A stretch of DNA of 64,000 nt from Lelliottia nimipressuralis (GCF_004115925.1 NZ_SDDX01000020.1:62001-126000); one strand, 5' to 3'; positions 49,787 to 57,551 are shown, counted from the stretch's first letter. Notes: generated by a model from the sequence alone, not told the origin. A program made the numbers and translations.

Positions 49787-50197
49787 TCAGCTGCCCTTGT
49801 AGGTGGAGTAGCCGTACTGGCTTAGCAGCAGTGGAATATGCAGTTTTTCGTTGGTGGTGGTGACAGTAAAGAGCACCGGGATCTCAGGGAAAAACGAGGA
49901 TAATTTCTGGCCCTGGAAGTATTCACCGGTTTTAAAGGTCACTTTATACACGCCGGGCTGCATATCCTGATCCTGCGGATACAGGGATTTAATACGTCCA
50001 TCGTGATCGGTTTTGCCGCTCGCCAGCGTGGTCCATTTTCCCTGCTGCTGTTTTTCCAGCGTGACCGTGACATCCGGCGGCGGTGTGCCCGTTTGCTGGT
50101 TAAGGATATGGACGCTCAACGTACCCATCGGGGCGCTAAAAGCGACTGGGGCAAAGGCGAGGGAGGATAAAAGCAGCAGGCCGGAGACTTTATTCAT
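49787..50197 (-). CDS. hiuH: Periplasmic 5-hydroxyisourate hydrolase (transthyretin-like)
   Basis: 136 aa with a signal peptide ([16 protein letters not shown]). Seen: [32 protein letters not shown] and C-terminal YSTYKGS (YRGS-type, with Lys for Arg). Hydrolyses 5-hydroxyisourate in urate degradation; E. coli HiuH is also periplasmic and 137 aa. Lies between the lipid operon and the MerR regulator on the same strand, and is probably a separate unit. Confidence 0.93.
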   Translation of the reverse strand: MNKVSGLLLLSSLAFAPVAFSAPMGTLSVHILNQQTGTPPPDVTVTLEKQQQGKWTTLASGKTDHDGRIKSLYPQDQDMQPGVYKVTFKTGEYFQGQKLSSFFPEIPVLFTVTTTNEKLHIPLLLSQYGYSTYKGS

Positions 50198-50295
50198 GTT
50201 GTTTTCCTGTTGAGTGATGAATACAGGAAAACGTTAGCATTATGGCGGCAGGAAAATATTCAATCTTTTGTGATAACTGGCGCGGGAAATAGCCT

Positions 50296-51024
50296 TTACA
50301 GGGTGATGATTTCCAGAGAAATACCCTGTTCCTGCCACTGCGCAATCTGTTTTTTGCGCGCGACGGTTAATTTGCCGGTGGTCACCAGCAGCCATTTGCG
50401 GTCCGGAAAAATTTCCGGTGCCAGGGTTGCGGGCGGTATCGGGAGAACGTCGATGCGGTGGCCTTGCCCCGTGCGTTTTAGCGCTTCGAGCCAGATTTCA
50501 CACGGGTCGTTAAGATGCCAGCCGGTGATCAGACAGTTATCGCCCGGCGCACGTTTATCCCCTTCGAGGCAAAACGACGTGTAGGCAATGATGATGCCGT
50601 CGAGGATTTCCCGCAGGGTCATGATCGCCGGGATATTCGCGGAGACCTGACTGCGCAGCGGGCGCAGGACTTCGGTCACCAGTTCTGGCCGTGGGGATTC
50701 GCGGCCTGAGTCGTAAATCAGCTGGCGCAGGGATTCGATTTTCCCCTCTTTCAGGCGCTGCAGCATGCTCTCCTGCAGGGTGAGCCAGTTATTGGTGCGC
50801 CGTGCGCCAGGCCGCGCTAGCAGCGGTTTTACCTGGCTGACCGGTACGCCTTTTTTCACCCAGTCGAGAATTTTCAGCGCCTGTTGTACGTCGTCATCGC
50901 TGTAAAGACGGTGTCCGCCATCGGTGCGAAGCGGTTTCAGCAAACCATAGCGACGCTGCCACGCGCGCAGCGTGGTCGCGGTGATGCCGCAAAGTCGGGC
51001 GAATTCGCCGATGGAGTAAGACAT
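50296..51024 (-). CDS. MlrA/BluR-like MerR-family regulator
   Basis: 242 aa. Seen: MerR HTH (SIGEFARLCGITATTLRAWQ, RRYGLLKPLRTDGGHRLYSD) and a C-terminal B12-binding-like domain lacking a DxHxxG cobalamin-ligand motif. Length and pattern match E. coli MlrA and BluR (both 243 aa), but residues differ enough for it to be a third paralogue. Known: BluR responds to blue light through BluF. Regulation of the neighbouring lipid operon is inferred from proximity and the MlrA-type palindrome. Confidence 0.87.
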   Translation of the reverse strand: MSYSIGEFARLCGITATTLRAWQRRYGLLKPLRTDGGHRLYSDDDVQQALKILDWVKKGVPVSQVKPLLARPGARRTNNWLTLQESMLQRLKEGKIESLRQLIYDSGRESPRPELVTEVLRPLRSQVSANIPAIMTLREILDGIIIAYTSFCLEGDKRAPGDNCLITGWHLNDPCEIWLEALKRTGQGHRIDVLPIPPATLAPEIFPDRKWLLVTTGKLTVARKKQIAQWQEQGISLEIITL

Positions 51025-51076
51025 GGAGTGCGCCTGATGACCAAGTTAACTCTCAATATACTACGAATTCCGCTCG

Positions 51077-51514
51077 TTACGAGCACATGTGATTGAACGG
51101 CCCCGGCGGGCAGGGGCGCAATATGGCGTGTACGTGGTCCTCTTTGAGCGTGTACATGCCGCCCGAGAACGGGTCTACGACAAGCCAGCCCGGTACGCCG
51201 AAGAAAAGGATATTCCCGAAGGTGTACCAGTGGCTGAAGCGGTACTCGAGCGGCATCATCGTCGAGTAATAGCCCTCCTGTTTCAGCGTCAGGGTGTATT
51301 CCCGTTTGCCGAAATAACTGCCGTCGGATTTTTTCAACACCACAGATTGCGGCGTTTTGCCGGTGGCGATCAGTTCGCCGTTGCGATCGATGACCGCGTA
51401 ATATGCCTCCGTCGGGGTGCTGTCGATATACAGCGTCTCTTCGTTGCTGCCGACAATGCTGGCGCAGCCCGTTAGCATCAACGGCAGCAGCAGCCGCCAA
51501 ACCTGTTTTTTCAT
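51077..51514 (-). CDS. PEGA-like lipoprotein of unknown function
   Basis: 145 aa with lipobox PLMLTGCASIVGSNEE. Seen: DSTPTEAYYAVIDRNGELIA and GKTPQSVVLKKSDG, resembling PEGA-type modules, then a hydrophobic hairpin (WYTFGNILFFGVPGWLVVD) and PFSGGMYTL. Envelope protein; role unknown. Confidence 0.75.
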   Translation of the reverse strand: MKKQVWRLLLPLMLTGCASIVGSNEETLYIDSTPTEAYYAVIDRNGELIATGKTPQSVVLKKSDGSYFGKREYTLTLKQEGYYSTMMPLEYRFSHWYTFGNILFFGVPGWLVVDPFSGGMYTLKEDHVHAILRPCPPGPFNHMCS

Positions 51515-51651
51515 CCCGATCGCTCCTTCATGTATAGCGATTCAAAGCGGCACAGGTGAGCTGAAAATTAAGGCATATCGTGCATTTTTCGTAGGGCAAT
51601 GCCGTACCGTTTGCATAGACTTCCGTTTAGGGTCGAACGGGGGGTTACGAG

Positions 51652-52650
51652 ATGAACTGGCACTCTTTTCGCGGTGATGCACCGGCAAATATGACAATTT
51701 ACAGCGCATCGTTTCCTGATATCAGCGATCAATGGCCGATGAAAGACGATGTCACGCGGGAGATTAACGCGCTCAATCTGGCCATGAAAGCCGACCCTGA
51801 GCTGCTGCCCCCGCTACTGGAAGAGGGCGAAAACGGTCTGCCGAGGCTGATTCCGCAGCATGTTCATTCCGAGCGAGCGTTCCGCACACGCCCGGCGATG
51901 GCGGCCTGGCGCGCGCGGCTGGTGCCCTCTGCGCTGGCGCTGTTTGTGGTGCAAAACCCGCTGGAAGAACGTCTGCCCGAAGGCACGCGGATGGACAGCG
52001 AAAGCCGACAGTGGTTTATCCACGCCAACGACGCCATCGGCGTGCGCTCCCGCGCGCAGGTGCTGGGCGCGCTGGTGGAGAAATACATTCACAATGAGCT
52101 GGAAAGCGACTGGATAAGCCTGGCGAGCGGCGCGGCGATCCCGGTGCTCGAGGCACTTCGCACGGCAAAACTGGACGGGCAGAAGGTGCATCTCTCGCTG
52201 GTGGACGATGACCCCGTCGCCCTGCGCTGGGCAGAAACCATGGCGGCGCAGGAGGGGCTGGTGGTGGGGGAACAATTGACGTTGCTCAAGCGCCATCTGA
52301 TTCATCATTTCATCCGCAGTGACGATTTACTGCTCGAGCTGGGTGAACATCAGGCCGAACTGGTCGACGCGCTGGGGATTTTCGAATATTTCAACGACAC
52401 CGATGCGGTGATCTTCCTGCAACGCGCCGTACGACTGGTGAAGCCCGGCGGGGCGGTGATTGTGTCGAATATGCTCACGACCAGCCCGCAAATCGACTTT
52501 ATTTTGCGCTGCATCGGTTGGGCACACATCTACCCGCGCACCTTGCAGCAGTTGCAGGATATCCATCTTGCGGCGGGTATACCTGCGGAGAACGTGAAGG
52601 TGATTGTGCCGAAAGATGGGGTTTATGCTGTGATGGAGGTTAGGGTTTGA
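51652..52650 (+). CDS. Putative class I SAM-dependent methyltransferase
   Basis: 332 aa. GGGGGG-rich stretch seven bases before the ATG. Seen: helical N-terminal half with no recognised motif, then a Rossmann-like core (WISLASGAAIPVLEAL; VHLSLVDDDPVALRWAETMA; RAVRLVKPGGAVIVSNMLTT). The motif-I glycines are partly replaced (LASGAA), so cofactor binding is not certain. Substrate unknown. Confidence 0.65.
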   Translation: MNWHSFRGDAPANMTIYSASFPDISDQWPMKDDVTREINALNLAMKADPELLPPLLEEGENGLPRLIPQHVHSERAFRTRPAMAAWRARLVPSALALFVVQNPLEERLPEGTRMDSESRQWFIHANDAIGVRSRAQVLGALVEKYIHNELESDWISLASGAAIPVLEALRTAKLDGQKVHLSLVDDDPVALRWAETMAAQEGLVVGEQLTLLKRHLIHHFIRSDDLLLELGEHQAELVDALGIFEYFNDTDAVIFLQRAVRLVKPGGAVIVSNMLTTSPQIDFILRCIGWAHIYPRTLQQLQDIHLAAGIPAENVKVIVPKDGVYAVMEVRV

Positions 52651-52667
52651 TTTGGGGCTTCTGCAAT

Positions 52668-52693
52668 GCCGGGTGGCGCTTCGCTTACCCGGC
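52668..52693. repeat. REP element
   Basis: GCCGGGTGGCGC-TTCGCTTACCCGGC palindrome 18 bases after the methyltransferase gene. Confidence 0.8.
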
Positions 52694-52784
52694 CGACAAA
52701 CCCGGCGATGATACCGCGTTGAATTTGCTCGATCCGTCCCACAACCTGAGGGGGAGGGGCTTGAGACGCATATGCCGAGAAAAT

Positions 52785-53084
52785 CTAAATATGAAATGCC
52801 ACGCGTTTCCCATTCGGCAGTTCAACATCCAGGCTCAGTTTTCCACCCATCGCTTCGATGTAGCGTTTTAGCGTAGCAATTTTCAGTTCATTACCGCGCT
52901 GTTCAAGCTGGGTAACTGCGGGTTGGCTGATTCCCATTATTGTCGCCACCGCCTGTTGAGATAGTTTCAGTTCTTCGCGCATCATCTGTAGCCCGGTTTC
53001 GAGAATCATCTCGTCAGCCATCTCTTTGATACGCTGCTGGCTTTCAGGCGAACGGGAAGCAATCACGTCATTTAAGGTTTTCAA
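52785..53084 (-). CDS. XRE-family antitoxin (HigA type)
   Basis: 99 aa. Seen: HTH region LKLSQQAVATIMGISQPAVT followed by QLEQRGNELKIATLKRYIEA, and a C-terminal strand (KLSLDVELPNGKRVAFHI). It neutralises and represses the RelE-type toxin encoded just upstream; the genes overlap by 4 bases. Toxin-first order is typical of HigBA. Intact, unlike its partner. Confidence 0.9.
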   Translation of the reverse strand: MKTLNDVIASRSPESQQRIKEMADEMILETGLQMMREELKLSQQAVATIMGISQPAVTQLEQRGNELKIATLKRYIEAMGGKLSLDVELPNGKRVAFHI

Positions 53085-53430
53085 TTTGCTGTCTCCAGGG
53101 CTGCCAGATGAATCGAAAATTCTTTATCTGCAATACGGATTAACCGCTCATAAAACATTTTGTCGTTACTCTTGTCACCTGCACAAAGCACGATCGCCTG
53201 GCGAACGGGATCGAAAGCAAAGAACGCACGAATAGGACGGCCAGCATAGTGAATCCGTAGCTCTTTCATATTGTTATACCGTGATCCTTTTACGGTATCG
53301 GCCCAGGATCTTGTAAGATGCGGTCCGTAGTTTTGCAGAGTTAATAATTCTGCCAATACCCTTTCCTGTAGCCTTCTTCTTGCTCATGCAGCCATTGTTC
53401 AAATACCTTCCCTAAAAGTACCGTCCACAT
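53081..53430 (-). pseudogene. RelE/HigB-type toxin, frameshifted in the N-terminal third
   Basis: mRNA-interferase-type toxin. From the ATG at 53,430 the frame reads MWTVLLGKVFEQWLHEQEEG, then goes out of register (YRKGYWQNY stop). The second frame carries VLAELLTLQNYGPHLTRSWA, DTVKGSRYNNMKELRIHYAG and FDPVRQAIVLCAGDKSNDK, the full RelE core. One added base near GGAAAGGGTATT (53,355-53,366) restores a normal-length protein. A restart at the internal ATG would lack the first helix. Confidence 0.8.
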
Positions 53431-53443
53431 GCAATCGTCCATG

Positions 53444-53488
53444 ATAAGCTGTAGCTTATACCCAGAAGGATATAAGCTGTAATTTATA
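53444..53488. promoter_or_regulatory. Paired operator repeats of the higBA promoter
   Basis: ATAAGCTGTAGCTTATA (53,444-53,460; perfect 7-bp arms) and ATAAGCTGTAATTTATA (53,472-53,488) repeat 28 bp apart just upstream of the toxin start. They are expected binding sites for the XRE antitoxin. Confidence 0.75.
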
Positions 53489-53613
53489 ATTGCAATGGCT
53501 GCCTGTAACGGCCATTGCATCTCAGATGAATGATTATGACAGAGAAGGGCAACCCACCTGAGAAGGCAAGGGTGATATTGCGAGCCGTCTTCAGGGATAT
53601 TTCACGGGTGAGA

Positions 53614-53904
53614 TTAATGTTTTTGTAATAACGCCCCTTCAATCCCTTTCAGCTTCGCCTGCGCCTGTTTTAATTCGTCCAGTAACCGCTGTTCCTGCTG
53701 GCTGTACGCCATCAGAACAATGCACCCGTCCATGATTTTAACCGTCACTTGATGCCCGGTATCAAACCCGGCGGCGCGCAGCCACTTGCCCGAAAGAATG
53801 ATGTTCGGCGTGGTTTTGTCGTGAACATTCGGGCGATATCCCACAATTATCGAGCGCTCAGTTCCGGTGGCGGTAGTGTCTGGGTTAGAATGCGAATCAG
53901 CCAT
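53614..53904 (-). CDS. symE: SymE-family type I toxin
   Basis: 96 aa; ATG at 53,904 with AAGGAG six bases upstream (a TTG two codons earlier is too close to it). Seen: TVGY-type strand (SIIVGYRPNVHDKTTPNIIL), SGKWLRAAGFDTGHQVTVKI and MDGCIVLMAY, the AbrB-like SymE core. Known: E. coli SymE is SOS-induced, condenses nucleoids or cleaves RNA, and is held down by antisense SymR. Divergent from the HicB-like gene. Confidence 0.88.
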   Translation of the reverse strand: MADSHSNPDTTATGTERSIIVGYRPNVHDKTTPNIILSGKWLRAAGFDTGHQVTVKIMDGCIVLMAYSQQEQRLLDELKQAQAKLKGIEGALLQKH

Positions 53905-54027
53905 AATCAACTCCTTGATAGTTGGTGAGGTTAGACGCTCCTGTTGTGTTCCTGCACAGCGGGGCGTTGCTTAAAGGAGGTTAGGTGGCCTCCTAATGTG
54001 ATTCAGATTAAATGGATAGGTGGCCCC
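53905..54027. promoter_or_regulatory. symE leader; candidate site for a SymR-like antisense RNA
   Basis: Divergent 123-bp region. It holds a GGAGG-TTAGGTGG-CCTCC hairpin (about 53,977-53,994) and the interrupted inverted repeat CTGTTGTG-TTC-CTGCACAG (53,940-53,958). In E. coli SymR is transcribed antisense to the symE leader, so a plus-strand RNA is expected here. No LexA box of proper CTG-N10-CAG spacing was found. Confidence 0.35.
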
Positions 54028-54220
54028 ATGTCAATCATAGCGCGCGAAAAAAAAACCAAAAGGCGGCGGACAATCTCCGCAGTTTAAAATGCGTATTGAT
54101 CCGGCATTGAAGGAGCAGTTAGATGCTGTCGCAGCTGAGGAAGGGGTGAGTCTCGCCAGCTGGTTGAAGGAACTGGCGAGAGAGGCCCTAAAAAATAAAG
54201 GCATCAGCCCTAAAGGATAA
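54028..54220 (+). pseudogene. HicB-like/RHH protein with frameshift in an A9 run
   Basis: ATG at 54,028 reads MSIIAREKKTKRRRTISAV and stops at 54,087. In the next frame QSPQFKMRIDPALKEQLDAV and AAEEGVSLASWLKELAREAL run to 54,220: a ribbon-helix-helix domain of the HicB-antitoxin kind. The shift falls in nine As (54,047-54,055); eight would give a continuous 63-aa protein joining REKK to PKGGGQSPQFKM. Alternatives are an assembly error, a true mutation, or transcriptional slippage in the A run. The in-frame ATG at 54,089 has no ribosome site. It lies 17 bases before the GT51-like gene. Confidence 0.75.
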
Positions 54221-54237
54221 AGTCAATAGGTGAAAAT

Positions 54238-54846
54238 ATGGATCAGCCAAAGAATGGTCAGTTAATTAGGAACTTAAAGAATTTTTTTATTTGTCTAAAT
54301 TATGATCTATTTGAGATATCAAAGAAGATGAATAACATCGATAATTTCTCTGAGTTCAACGATTTTGAATTTTTAGTAATGTCATTAGAAGATCGACGTT
54401 ATTTGAAGCATTGTGGGTATGATTTCAAAGCCTGCTTAAGAGAGGTTTTCAAAATGATATCTATGAGAAAACATGGTGGAGCAAGTACTATTGATATGCA
54501 GATGGTAAGAACAATTACTGATTTTAGGGATTTAACGCTTTATAGAAAATTATACGAAATTATTCTTTCTGTGTTAGTTAATTACAAGTTTTCAAAAAAA
54601 CAAATAATAAGATGTTATTTGAAAAATGCTTTTTTTGGTACCAGATTATATGGTTACGAAGTCGCCGCAAGTGAAACATTCAATAAAAATTTTGAATGCC
54701 TTGATTATTATGAAAAAGCATTCTTGGCTGCAATGCTCTTAAGGCCTAAGCCATTGAGATGTAATGAGAGATGGAGGCAGTCAGTCATTTCTCGAGCGAT
54801 GTACGCGCAAAGAATGAGGGCTTTTGTGAAACAAAGCAAAAATTAG
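54238..54846 (+). CDS. Free-standing GT51 (peptidoglycan transglycosylase-like) protein without membrane anchor
   Basis: 202 aa; ATG preceded by AGGTG. All five GT51 motifs can be traced: LEDRRYLKHCGYD (catalytic Glu51), HGGASTIDMQMVRTI (79-93, QQ changed to MQ), RKLYEIILSVLVNYKFSKKQ (second Glu at 107) then IIRCYLKNAFFG, GYEVAASETFNK (139-150), and YYEKAFLAAMLLRPKP. Normal GT51 enzymes polymerise lipid II on the outer face of the membrane behind a TM anchor. Here there is no signal or TM helix, and base composition is far more AT-rich than the backbone. Function unknown; see findings. The 3' end overlaps the convergent next gene by 66 bases. Confidence 0.75.
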   Translation: MDQPKNGQLIRNLKNFFICLNYDLFEISKKMNNIDNFSEFNDFEFLVMSLEDRRYLKHCGYDFKACLREVFKMISMRKHGGASTIDMQMVRTITDFRDLTLYRKLYEIILSVLVNYKFSKKQIIRCYLKNAFFGTRLYGYEVAASETFNKNFECLDYYEKAFLAAMLLRPKPLRCNERWRQSVISRAMYAQRMRAFVKQSKN

Positions 54847-55431
54847 CGTAACAAAGCTTGCTTTGTCTAAGTTGTATTGATTTAGTTGCTCTGAGTTTCC
54901 ATGTTTAATACTGGACCATTTTTCATCACTAATGTCCATTAACTTTCTTGATATTTTCCTTAGACCGTCAAATGCAAGAGAATAACATATTTTCAAATCA
55001 TCAAGATCTGCTTTTTTATTTTTTCTAACACAATTGTCAATTATTTTATGGGCTTTGAATAAATTGTTGTGCACGTCTCTTTCAAACTCATAAGCTAAGG
55101 GGGTTAAACCAAGAGTTCGTAATTCTAAAAAATATGATGACAAATTTTCGTTCCATTTTATAACTGCTTTTCTATAATCTGACCGTGATTTCTCAATTTC
55201 TTCTATATTATTGCTTATATAATTTTCCATTAAATTTCTTCCATAAAATATACGCATCCCAGCATCTTTTTCGATATTATTAGCGATTTCTTTAATTCGT
55301 TCTATTTCTTTTTGTATTTGAGTTATTTTAATTTGATGTAAAAAACTCTTCTTCTGTATTTTCTGAGATAAAAGTGCTCCAATTACACCTGTTAATATAA
55401 ATGTTATAAATATTTTAAAAATATCAAACAT
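54781..55431 (-). CDS. Membrane-anchored coiled-coil protein of unknown function
   Basis: 216 aa; one N-terminal TM helix (FDIFKIFITFILTGVIGALL, cytoplasmic tail after) followed by a charged helical region (QIKITQIQKEIERIKEIANN) and helices to the end. No recognised family. AT-rich like the GT51-like gene, with which it overlaps tail to tail; the final 20 or so residues (HKSPHSLRVHRSRND) lie in that overlap. Probably acquired together. Confidence 0.65.
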   Translation of the reverse strand: MFDIFKIFITFILTGVIGALLSQKIQKKSFLHQIKITQIQKEIERIKEIANNIEKDAGMRIFYGRNLMENYISNNIEEIEKSRSDYRKAVIKWNENLSSYFLELRTLGLTPLAYEFERDVHNNLFKAHKIIDNCVRKNKKADLDDLKICYSLAFDGLRKISRKLMDISDEKWSSIKHGNSEQLNQYNLDKASFVTLIFALFHKSPHSLRVHRSRND

Positions 55432-55545
55432 AAATTATCACCTCTAGAAAACTTAGAGTACAGTCTAAATGATGAGAGAATATTACACTATCGATCGTAT
55501 TTATTAAAATAATGCTTGAGATTAAAAAAAACAGAAATGAAATTT

Positions 55546-55567
55546 TGGCGGAAGATCACAGGAGTCG
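55546..55567 (-). other. selC-derived attachment site (island boundary)
   Basis: The minus strand reads C + GACTCCTGTGATCTTCCGCC + A, 22 bases equal to the 3' end of the enterobacterial selC (tRNA-Sec) gene as remembered, including the acceptor-stem half GATCTTCC and GCCA. The rest of the tRNA is absent here. Orientation fits a 3' end copy left when an island integrated into selC, whose intact copy would lie beyond 64,000. Confidence 0.82.
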
Positions 55568-55907
55568 CATTTGATACTTAACTCATTGATTTAAAATTGA
55601 CATTTTGTGTTGGATAAATGAGTAACCCCCATAAGCACCCCCAAATGATTTTGCTTGTGGAGAGCAGAGGCATCCAGAGCTACTTTTTGGCCTGTAGTAA
55701 AGTGGCAATATCCTTTTCGCCTCCGGCTTCTGTTTAACGCCGAGTTGTTTGGTAAAACCGAACAACTGAAGTTTCGCATATTCAGTTTGCCAGCGTCTGG
55801 CGATGCTCTCCCTGCTGAACTTGTAAATTAGACTTACAGGTTACGTAGTAGCCTGTTGAGAGTTCTTGGCCGCAATGATTATGCCAGAAACCCATAATCT
55901 ACTCAGG
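55568..55907. other. Intergenic stretch with no supported gene
   Basis: 340 bp between the att site and the DUF4942 gene. Short frames on the minus strand (for example FTKQLGVKQKPEAKRILPLY) look like decayed coding sequence, but no family is recognised and no start is supported. The 110 bases on the other side of the att site (55,432-55,545) are AT-rich and featureless. Confidence 0.5.
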
Positions 55908-56741
55908 TTATCTTGCAGGTAGCGCTCCAGGAAAATGTTTTGCCACGATATCATTCATCCTCTCCACCAGATCAAGGCGTTTAAACGTGATATGTCCGCT
56001 GCCTTTCTGAAAATAACGAATGCTAAAGAAATCATCCTCGAAGACCTGTTGATGTGGATTATCGCGAACAAAATCCATGAACCGAATGGAGATATCGTGC
56101 CGGTTATCAGGGATGGTTTTACCATCCAGCAAATACAGCATACGTTCCAGATCGGCTAACTGATCGCGCCGCCAGCCCCAGTTCAGGCTGTAGCCCCATC
56201 GGTCATGCTTCACAAGATTGTTGACGATAATCTTCTTGCCAAAACAGCAAGGATTGTTGGTTTTGTAGTCCCAGCTTAGCCCTTTAAATACGTTGATAAT
56301 TCCACGTTCGAAAACATCCTGTTTATTGTGGTGGAGTTGTTCAAAGGTGCTCAGGATGTTGGCTTCACTGATTGCCGGGAGATCACCCTCTTCGAGGTTC
56401 TTCGCCCACTGACTACGCGCCTCTGCGTCCATTAACGTCAGCATCCCGGACTTCAACATTAGATCGCGCCAGATGCTGCGATCGATATTGTGGGCGATCA
56501 CCGGCATTGCCCTGTCTACAGGTTGTACCAGCCAACAGTCAAAGGAATGCCCTTGTCTCATTGCCCAGTGATCTGCCACGTCACCGCCAATGCTGGAGGT
56601 CAATCGGGAAATATCATCAAGCTGGCGGATTAGCGCCTCTATTTGTTTTAGTGCAGCATCACGTCCTGTGACGATACGTTCAATACTGGTCGAGCAAATT
56701 AGCTCATTATGATCGGTTAAAACTTCAGCTTCAGTTTGCAT
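55908..56741 (-). CDS. DUF4942 protein
   Basis: 277 aa. ATG at 56,741 (MQTEAEVLTDHNELICSTSI) chosen over an upstream start lying in a terminator. Seen: IERIVTGRDAALKQIEALIR, GIINVFKGLSWDYKTNNPCC and GWRRDQLADLERMLYLLDGK, plus FDYIQ-like end FHITFKRLDLVERMNDIVA. Known: follows cbtA in many CP4-type islands. DUF4942 resembles methyltransferase-associated domains, but no catalytic motif is visible here. Function unknown. Confidence 0.82.
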   Translation of the reverse strand: MQTEAEVLTDHNELICSTSIERIVTGRDAALKQIEALIRQLDDISRLTSSIGGDVADHWAMRQGHSFDCWLVQPVDRAMPVIAHNIDRSIWRDLMLKSGMLTLMDAEARSQWAKNLEEGDLPAISEANILSTFEQLHHNKQDVFERGIINVFKGLSWDYKTNNPCCFGKKIIVNNLVKHDRWGYSLNWGWRRDQLADLERMLYLLDGKTIPDNRHDISIRFMDFVRDNPHQQVFEDDFFSIRYFQKGSGHITFKRLDLVERMNDIVAKHFPGALPAR

Positions 56742-56766
56742 TATTTTTGTCCGTATAAAAGCAAAC

Positions 56767-56790
56767 GCGCCTGCCGGGAATGGCAGGCGC
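56767..56790 (-). terminator. Hairpin after cbtA
   Basis: Perfect 9-bp stem GCGCCTGCC / GGCAGGCGC; on the minus strand GTTTGCTTTT follows, a weak T tract. Confidence 0.65.
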
Positions 56791-56854
56791 ATTATACAAT
56801 GAGTAAATAAGGAAGAAAGATCGGGAATGTAAATCGGGAGGTTGTACGCAATAT

Positions 56855-57196
56855 TCACCGTACTGCGTTGTTACGGCTTTGTCGCAACAGGCCAGTTGCC
56901 TGTCTTGCCCGTAAAATATCTACAGCCCGAAGATAAGGCGATTGTTCCTGCCAGCTAAATCCCTTCCTGTCGATACGCACCAGTTCGTATTTCTCCACCA
57001 GAAAATTCACAGCATCGGCCAGCGTGATCCCGGCATCAATGTGTTCCTGAATAACGGTTTCATCACTAAATGGCGTGTCGTTCAGTGTCAGGCCATAGTG
57101 CTGCTCCAGCAGGCGTGTCAGTAGCATTTGCCACACCGCCACTGGCGACAGATATAGCTCAGCCGCCCGCGAAGTTGTTGCAGGTTGAGGTTTCAT
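56855..57196 (-). CDS. cbtA: CbtA/YeeV-family toxin (type IV TA)
   Basis: 113 aa. ATG at 57,196. Seen: [40 protein letters not shown] and [20 protein letters not shown], closely like E. coli YeeV/CbtA and YkfI. Binds FtsZ and MreB and blocks their assembly. Slightly shorter at the C-terminus than YeeV (124 aa), ending RQSRNNAVR. Paired with cbeA 20 bases upstream. Confidence 0.94.
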   Translation of the reverse strand: MKPQPATTSRAAELYLSPVAVWQMLLTRLLEQHYGLTLNDTPFSDETVIQEHIDAGITLADAVNFLVEKYELVRIDRKGFSWQEQSPYLRAVDILRARQATGLLRQSRNNAVR

Positions 57197-57216
57197 GTTT
57201 GCTCTCGTGAAATTAG

Positions 57217-57534
57217 TTAGCGTTGAGTGGAATAGACGACTACATATACGTAGCCGCAACTGCCAAGGGTATCGGCTTCGCAGGTGAAACCGTTGTGGTA
57301 AATGGTGATGCAGTGGGCATGACGGGGATTCAATTCACCAGTGGTCAGCATAGACTCGATCTGGCTGATAAAATGTGGAAATACCACATCCAGCTTAAGA
57401 CATTCGTCGTCACTAAACTTACCGGTGATACTGGCCCGGTCAGCCAGATAGTGCAGCCGGTTGCCCTCCTGCACCAGACGTGCTCCCATGCACGGCGTGA
57501 TATCCCGCTGCAGGCCCCATGTGGTGTTGCTCAT
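57217..57534 (-). CDS. cbeA: CbeA/YeeU-family antitoxin
   Basis: 105 aa. Seen: [40 protein letters not shown] and [16 protein letters not shown], the conserved core of E. coli CbeA/YfjZ. Type IV antitoxin that stabilises FtsZ/MreB filaments rather than binding the toxin. Precedes cbtA. Confidence 0.94.
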   Translation of the reverse strand: MSNTTWGLQRDITPCMGARLVQEGNRLHYLADRASITGKFSDDECLKLDVVFPHFISQIESMLTTGELNPRHAHCITIYHNGFTCEADTLGSCGYVYVVVYSTQR

Positions 57535-57551
57535 TTATAACCTCTTTATTG

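Noticed and set aside
53940-53958. Possible LexA box upstream of symE
   Set aside because: The CTG and CAG are 13 bases apart instead of 10, so it does not fit the SOS box.
55583-55779. Two overlapping 60-residue frames near the att site
   Set aside because: No start context, no family, and the surrounding 340 bp looks decayed; described as intergenic instead.
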